NCBI GenBank assembly: GCA_900542635.1
Contig: UQOJ01000070.1
Coordinates: 1-9,661, forward strand
Source of the DNA: an uncultured Collinsella sp.
GTDB taxonomy: Bacteria; Actinomycetota; Coriobacteriia; Coriobacteriales; Coriobacteriaceae
Direction of reading: 5' to 3'
Length of the DNA stretch: 9,661 nucleotides
Part shown: positions 6,350-9,661 of the stretch, piece after piece
How the letters are laid out: every line of letters begins with the position of its first letter
How positions within the stretch are numbered: the stretch's first letter is position 1
Position numbers and translations under genes: made by a program
The notes under the pieces: model-generated
Database searches by the model: none
What the model was told of the DNA's origin: nothing
The model's input: only the letters and a program-made list of their open reading frames with translations

Positions 6350-7564
6350 ATGCCACAAGTTTCTAACACCTCGTTTACAACGACGGTTTCATCAAACGCA
6401 ATGGCCGTGGTGGACTATCTGTCCAAAAGCATGATGTCGGCGTTGCCGTTTATTGTCTGCGCGGCGTTGTTCCGCACCGTCGCCGTCATTATGGGCGAAG
6501 GCATGCTGGGCCTGTGGTCTGCCGATTCCGAAATCTATCGCCTGTTCTACAGTTGGCTCTATAACGCCGGCTACTACTTTTTGCCCATTTATCTTGGTTG
6601 GGCGGCCGCCCGCCAGCTCGGTTGCTCGGAGCAACTGGGCATGATGCTGGGCGGCGTGTTGATTGCGCCCGATCTGCTTAAGCTCGTCGATGCCGCATCG
6701 ACGACGGGGGCGTCGATGACTTCCGTGTATGGTCTGCTTCCCGCGCCGGTCAACGATTACACGACGACTGTTATTCCGGTTCTCATCTCGGTGCCCGTGC
6801 TATGGCGAGTGGAGTGTTTCTTTCAGCGCGTTATCCCCAAGGCCGTAGCGTTTTCGTTTGTTCCGTTTGCGACCATGCTTGTCATGGTTCCGGTTTCGCT
6901 GTGTATCGCGGCGCCGGCGGGCAGCTATCTGGGCATGCTGTTGGGCAAGCTTATGTTTATGCTTGGCAATTCCGGTGGCATCGTGTCTCTGCTCACGCTC
7001 ATGGGGCTTGCCGCGGGCTGGGAGTTCCTTAAGATCGCGGGTGTCAGCAACGTTGCCCTATCGCTCGCCTATGCGCAGTTTATGAGTGTGGGAACGGATT
7101 CGTGCATCTTGATCGCCGCGACTATGGCGACGTTTGCCGTTTGGGGCATGCCCTTTGGCGCGTCGCTCCGCGTTGCGGATAAGGACGAGAAGGCGCTCAT
7201 GCTGGGCTATTCGATCTCGGGCGTGCTTGGCGGCGTAAGCGAGCCGGCGCTGTACGGTTGCGGCTTTAAATATGGCAGGTGCCTGACGTGCATGGCCATT
7301 GGCGGCGCCGTCGGAGGCCTTGTTGCGGCCGTGGGCCACGTTACGGCCTATACCATCGGCATGACGAACGTCCTTATGGTCATTGGCTTTGCCACGGGCG
7401 GCATTTCGAACCTGCTGTGGTGCTGCGTTGCTGGCGGCACGGCATTTGCGGTGTCTGCGGCGCTGAGCTACTGCTTTGGCGTGGTGCCGGCGAAGGAGCA
7501 GACGACGGGGGACGGAGCCGATTCGCCCGAAACAGTGGCGAGCGCTGCTGAAGTGAGCGCATAA
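6350..7564 (+). CDS. Orphan PTS EIIC-type membrane protein
   Basis: This 404-residue polytopic membrane protein resembles the EIIC permease domain of the glucose/beta-glucoside branch of sugar phosphotransferase systems. Supporting features are the signature-like GGVSEPALYG at 294-303 (family G-[IV]-[ST]-E-P), the NDYTTTVIPVLISVPVLW stretch at 135-152 that precedes a short basic loop in this family, and about 8-10 hydrophobic segments between residues 27 and 380. The C-terminal 25 residues are hydrophilic, Ala/Glu/Thr-rich and probably cytoplasmic. There is no EIIA or EIIB domain in the protein or nearby, and the His of the usual G-L-H-W motif appears replaced (GLAAGW, residues 219-224). Substrate is unknown. 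It follows accDA by 40 nt with no terminator between, and a strong terminator follows it, so it may be co-transcribed with the fatty acid genes. ATG 6326 is an alternative start that adds 8 residues. Confidence 0.75.
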   Translation: MPQVSNTSFTTTVSSNAMAVVDYLSKSMMSALPFIVCAALFRTVAVIMGEGMLGLWSADSEIYRLFYSWLYNAGYYFLPIYLGWAAARQLGCSEQLGMMLGGVLIAPDLLKLVDAASTTGASMTSVYGLLPAPVNDYTTTVIPVLISVPVLWRVECFFQRVIPKAVAFSFVPFATMLVMVPVSLCIAAPAGSYLGMLLGKLMFMLGNSGGIVSLLTLMGLAAGWEFLKIAGVSNVALSLAYAQFMSVGTDSCILIAATMATFAVWGMPFGASLRVADKDEKALMLGYSISGVLGGVSEPALYGCGFKYGRCLTCMAIGGAVGGLVAAVGHVTAYTIGMTNVLMVIGFATGGISNLLWCCVAGGTAFAVSAALSYCFGVVPAKEQTTGDGADSPETVASAAEVSA

Positions 7565-7567
7565 ACC

Positions 7568-7602
7568 TGTGCGACACAAGGACGATTCCTCTGTCATGTT
7601 CC
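7568..7602 (+). repeat. Imperfect palindrome after the EIIC gene
   Basis: GACA at 7573-7576 and AGGA at 7579-7582 can pair with TCCT at 7587-7590 and TGTC at 7592-7595 around a CGAT loop, with a 2x1 internal bulge. It begins 4 nt after the EIIC stop and resembles the element at 6305-6335 (TGTG, GACA, AAG, GAC and TGT blocks in the same order). It may be a degenerate copy of an intergenic repeat. Confidence 0.3.
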
Positions 7603-7635
7603 AAGGCCGTGGCCCGTGCGGGTTGCGGCCTTTTT
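7603..7635 (+). terminator. Rho-independent terminator after the EIIC gene
   Basis: AAGGCCG at 7603-7609 pairs perfectly with CGGCCTT at 7626-7632. The stem can continue inward through three G-T pairs and CCC/GGG to a GTGC tetraloop, giving about 13 pairs. It ends in TTTTT at 7631-7635. It lies 39 nt after the EIIC stop and is the only clear intrinsic terminator in the window, so it probably ends the fab-acc-EIIC transcript. Confidence 0.85.
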
Positions 7636-7667
7636 GTATCTGGAGGACAAAGTGGCTACACTACAAT
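7634..7667 (+). promoter_or_regulatory. Candidate sigma-70-type promoter for the cation transporter
   Basis: Just after the terminator, TTGTAT (7634-7639) and TACACT (7657-7662) are 17 nt apart. An overlapping TACAAT (7662-7667) is a better -10 box but lacks a good -35 at the right distance. A promoter is expected here because the upstream unit is terminated. The exact boxes are uncertain. Confidence 0.33.
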
Positions 7668-7703
7668 CCGTTTGAGCAATAGATATATAGGTAGTACCGT
7701 GGG

Positions 7704-7708
7704 GGCGG
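7704..7708 (+). promoter_or_regulatory. Ribosome binding site deciding the cation transporter start
   Basis: GGCGG, the end of a G-rich run at 7701-7708, abuts ATG 7709 but lies 6 nt before ATG 7715, favouring 7715. Confidence 0.4.
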
Positions 7709-7714
7709 ATGCAG

Positions 7715-8869
7715 ATGGTCGAGTGGATTGTTAAGCGTGCGCAGGGCGACCGTGCGCGCGTGGGCACGTTGACGGGCGTGGTGTGTATTCTCGCCAATGT
7801 GGCACTATGTGCTGCGAAGGGCGCAATTGGCGTACTGTCGGGATCGGTTTCGATCGTGGCGGATGCCATGAACAACCTGTCCGATGCTAGCTCGAACATC
7901 GTGAGCGTGCTGGGCTTTAAGCTGGCGAGCAAGCCCGCCGACCCCGAGCATCCATACGGCCACGGTCGCTACGAGTATCTCTCGGGTCTGGTCGTGGCGG
8001 CACTCGTGCTGCTGATTGGCGTTGAGCTGGTGAAGTCCTCGGTTGAGCGCGTTATCCACCCCGAACCTGTCGAGTTCTCGCTTGCCCTGGTGGCAGTTCT
8101 AGTGCTTTCGATGGTCGTAAAGCTGTGGATGGCGGCCCTCAACCAAAAGCTCGGCGATCGCATTGAGTCCGAGACACTGCATGCGACCGCGCAGGATTCC
8201 AAGAACGATGTCCTTGCCACGGGCGCCGTGTTAGCGTGCGCAATTGTTTCGCAGGTGACGCACATCAATCTTGACGCATGGGTCGGCCTTGCCGTTGGCG
8301 CCTATATTGGCTGGAGCGGTTTTGAGCTTATCCAAGATACAGTGAGCCCGCTTTTGGGTCAGTCGCCCGATCCTAAGCTGGTCAAGCACATTCGAGACAA
8401 GATCATGAGCTATCCCGGCGTTTTGGGCGTTCACGATCTGATGGTTCACGATTACGGCCCGGGCAGGAAGTTCGCAAGCGCTCACGCCGAGATGGCAGCC
8501 GAGGCCAGCCCTCTGGAAAGCCATGACACGCTCGACAATATTGAGCAGGCGTTTAGGAACGAAGAGGGCATGATCGTCACGCTCCATTACGATCCCATCG
8601 TGACCGATGACCCCAAGCTGGCAAGCATGCGTTTGCGCATCAACGCCATGGCTCAACAGATCGATAGCCGTCTTACAATTCACGATCTGCGCTGTGTGCC
8701 GGGTCCCACGCACACCAATGTGATTTTTGACTGCGTGCGACCCTCGGATCTGCAGATGAGTGCCGAAGACTTAAAGCACGCGCTGGCACAACGGGTCGAA
8801 TCGGAATACCCCAAGTCGGTCGCCAAAATCACGATCGACGAAGACTACGTAGGGCATACCCACGAGTAG
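7715..8869 (+). CDS. Cation diffusion facilitator, MntE-like metal site (possible Mn2+ exporter)
   Basis: This 384-residue inner-membrane protein belongs to the cation diffusion facilitator family, which exports divalent metals by proton exchange. Hydrophobic segments span about residues 17-200. The transport-site motifs are N53-N-L-S-D57 in TM2 and D161-S-K-N-D165 in TM5. HPYGHGR at 79-85 is the usual cytoplasmic loop after TM2. The N/D plus D/D set matches the site described for streptococcal MntE rather than the His-containing site of zinc exporters, so Mn2+ is the best guess by inference. A CTD-like dimerisation domain lies at about 205-293 and a second, similar block at about 296-380, making it roughly 85 residues longer than E. 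coli FieF/YiiP. The protein ends in HTHE. ATG 7709 is an alternative start adding two residues. It heads a separate unit after the terminator. Confidence 0.9.
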   Translation: MVEWIVKRAQGDRARVGTLTGVVCILANVALCAAKGAIGVLSGSVSIVADAMNNLSDASSNIVSVLGFKLASKPADPEHPYGHGRYEYLSGLVVAALVLLIGVELVKSSVERVIHPEPVEFSLALVAVLVLSMVVKLWMAALNQKLGDRIESETLHATAQDSKNDVLATGAVLACAIVSQVTHINLDAWVGLAVGAYIGWSGFELIQDTVSPLLGQSPDPKLVKHIRDKIMSYPGVLGVHDLMVHDYGPGRKFASAHAEMAAEASPLESHDTLDNIEQAFRNEEGMIVTLHYDPIVTDDPKLASMRLRINAMAQQIDSRLTIHDLRCVPGPTHTNVIFDCVRPSDLQMSAEDLKHALAQRVESEYPKSVAKITIDEDYVGHTHE

Positions 8870-8908
8870 GGCTGCGCCGGTAAAGCTAGTTATACAGAAG
8901 GGGAGAGC

Positions 8909-9535
8909 ATGAAGCGTCTATATCTACTCCGCCATGGTCAGACGGAATTCAACGTCAAAAAGCTCGTCCAGGGTCGCTGTGATTCACCGCTCACCGATTT
9001 AGGCCGTCAGCAAGCCGGGATGGCAGCCGCGTGGCTCAAAGCCCACAACGTCGTTCCCGACAAAGTGGTCTCCTCCCCTTTGGGCCGAGCCATGGCCACG
9101 GCAAGCCTCGTCGCAACCGAGCTCCTCGGCGCAGACGCTGACGTTGAGCCCTGCGAAGGCATTATCGAGCGCTGCTACGGCACCTTCGAAGAGGGCCCGC
9201 ACGACGCGCTGCCCACCGACGTCTGGGATCCGGGCGAGGACCTGGTCCCCTTCGGAGGAGAAGGAAGCCAGGCGCTGCAAGAACGTATGGTGGATGCGCT
9301 TACCAATATCATGGGCTCCGAGGGCATCGAAACCCTTCTAGCAGTAAGCCACGGCAGCGCCAGCCGCCAATTTATCAAGGCCGCAGCCCCAGAGGGCTTC
9401 GAGCTCCCAACAAAACTCCCCAACTGCGCCATCATGATCTTCGATTTCGATGAGGCAAAGCCACAAGCAGAAGGTGAACCGTCCCAATGCAAGTTCACCC
9501 TCCAGCAAATAGTGGACCCCCAACAAAGTCATTAG
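8909..9535 (+). CDS. Histidine phosphatase family protein (phosphoglycerate-mutase-like)
   Basis: This 208-residue cytoplasmic protein is a branch-1 histidine phosphatase. The phosphate pocket is complete: Arg8-His9-Gly10 near the N terminus, with His9 the expected phosphorylated residue, then Arg60 in SSPLGRA, Glu87 in IIERCYG and His148 in VSHGSASR. The length is close to that of small phosphatases such as CobC or broad-specificity PhoE-type enzymes. No substrate can be assigned, and no cobalamin or glycolysis genes are nearby. AGGGGA at 8899-8904 lies 4 nt before the ATG. The gene follows the cation transporter by 39 nt without a terminator, so co-transcription is likely, but the pairing does not reveal a shared function. 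Its last 80 or so bases are richer in A and C (CAA, CCA, GAA codons) than the fab genes. Confidence 0.9.
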   Translation: MKRLYLLRHGQTEFNVKKLVQGRCDSPLTDLGRQQAGMAAAWLKAHNVVPDKVVSSPLGRAMATASLVATELLGADADVEPCEGIIERCYGTFEEGPHDALPTDVWDPGEDLVPFGGEGSQALQERMVDALTNIMGSEGIETLLAVSHGSASRQFIKAAAPEGFELPTKLPNCAIMIFDFDEAKPQAEGEPSQCKFTLQQIVDPQQSH

Positions 9536-9582
9536 CCTGAACGAGCAGAGTTAAGCAGACATCAACGTGTCGTCTCCCGAGC

Positions 9583-9610
9583 TTGGCAGAGGGGCGGCGA
9601 AATATATTAA
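9583..9610 (+). promoter_or_regulatory. Weak candidate promoter reading out of the window
   Basis: TTGGCA (9583-9588) and TATTAA (9605-9610) are 16 nt apart in a local AT-rich patch after the last gene. The boxes match the sigma-70 consensus at 5/6 and 4/6. A downstream gene cannot be seen, so this is tentative, and the same bases may belong to the repeat described at 9609. Confidence 0.2.
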
Positions 9611-9661
9611 GTTTGTCGCGAGTTCCGCACGCAAAGGAAAGCACTTAATGTGCTTTCCGTC
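9609..9661 (+). repeat. Possible start of a dispersed, potentially coding repeat (runs off the end)
   Basis: From AAG 9609 the + strand is open to the window end and reads KFVASSARKGKHLMCFPS. The same frame is open back to a TAA at 9552, with a GTG at 9567. I have an unverified impression that very similar phrases recur in Collinsella hypothetical proteins, which would make this part of a genomic repeat rather than a unique gene. AAAGGAAA at 9633-9640 lies 7 nt before ATG 9648, so a short gene could also start there. Too little is visible to decide. Confidence 0.35.
9636..9658. repeat. Perfect 9-bp inverted repeat (hairpin)
   Basis: GGAAAGCAC at 9636-9644 and GTGCTTTCC at 9650-9658 are exact reverse complements around the 5-nt loop TTAAT. 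There is no following T-run on the + strand and only TTT on the - strand, so it is a weak terminator candidate at best. The left arm includes the possible ribosome binding site, and ATG 9648 spans the loop and the first base of the right arm. Confidence 0.7.

Noticed and set aside
4417..6369. A 650-codon open frame on the - strand opposite accDA
   Set aside because: Antisense shadow of a conserved gene, with the same Arg/His/Ala-rich composition and no recognisable motif.
7672..7700. TTGAGC and TACCGT, 17 nt apart, as a promoter for the cation transporter
   Set aside because: The -10 match is poor, and transcription would start at or inside the ribosome binding site, leaving almost no leader.
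8870..8908. Possible promoter (TATACA) between the cation transporter and histidine phosphatase genes
   Set aside because: No matching -35 is seen at a proper distance. The 39-nt gap is consistent with co-transcription.

Overview
The window reads as a GC-rich bacterial chromosome segment in which every supported gene lies on the + strand. Gene order, the fused acetyl-CoA carboxylase carboxyltransferase and codon use suggest an anaerobic actinomycete of the Coriobacteriia, probably Collinsella or a close relative. That assignment is inference from gene content and was not checked against a database.

Positions 1-6309 hold the distal part of a type II fatty acid synthesis operon in the order fabD (3' end only), fabG, fabF, accB, fabZ, accC, accDA. 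The genes are separated by 0-39 nt, and accC and accDA overlap by 14 nt. Together they encode malonyl-CoA production (AccB biotin carrier, AccC biotin carboxylase, fused AccDA carboxyltransferase), malonyl transfer to ACP (FabD), and three of the four elongation steps: condensation (FabF), ketoreduction (FabG) and dehydration (FabZ). Enoyl reductase, FabH and ACP are not in the window and are presumably upstream. Catalytic residues are intact in all of these genes.

Positions 6350-7564 encode an orphan PTS EIIC-type membrane protein directly after accDA, with no visible terminator between them. A strong intrinsic terminator at 7603-7635 closes this unit. Imperfect, mutually similar palindromes follow the stop codons of both accDA and the EIIC gene.

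Positions about 7634-9535 hold a second unit: a cation diffusion facilitator whose membrane metal site (N-x3-D, D-x3-D) resembles manganese exporters and whose C-terminal domain looks duplicated, then a histidine-phosphatase-family protein 39 nt downstream. The last 126 bases carry no complete gene. They contain a candidate promoter, a perfect 9-bp inverted repeat and the start of what looks like a dispersed, possibly translated, repeat that runs off the end.

Most of the window is ordinary housekeeping lipid synthesis. I found no clear new system. The points most worth a second look are the orphan EIIC tied to the fatty acid operon, the compact AccDA fusion, and the terminal repeat.
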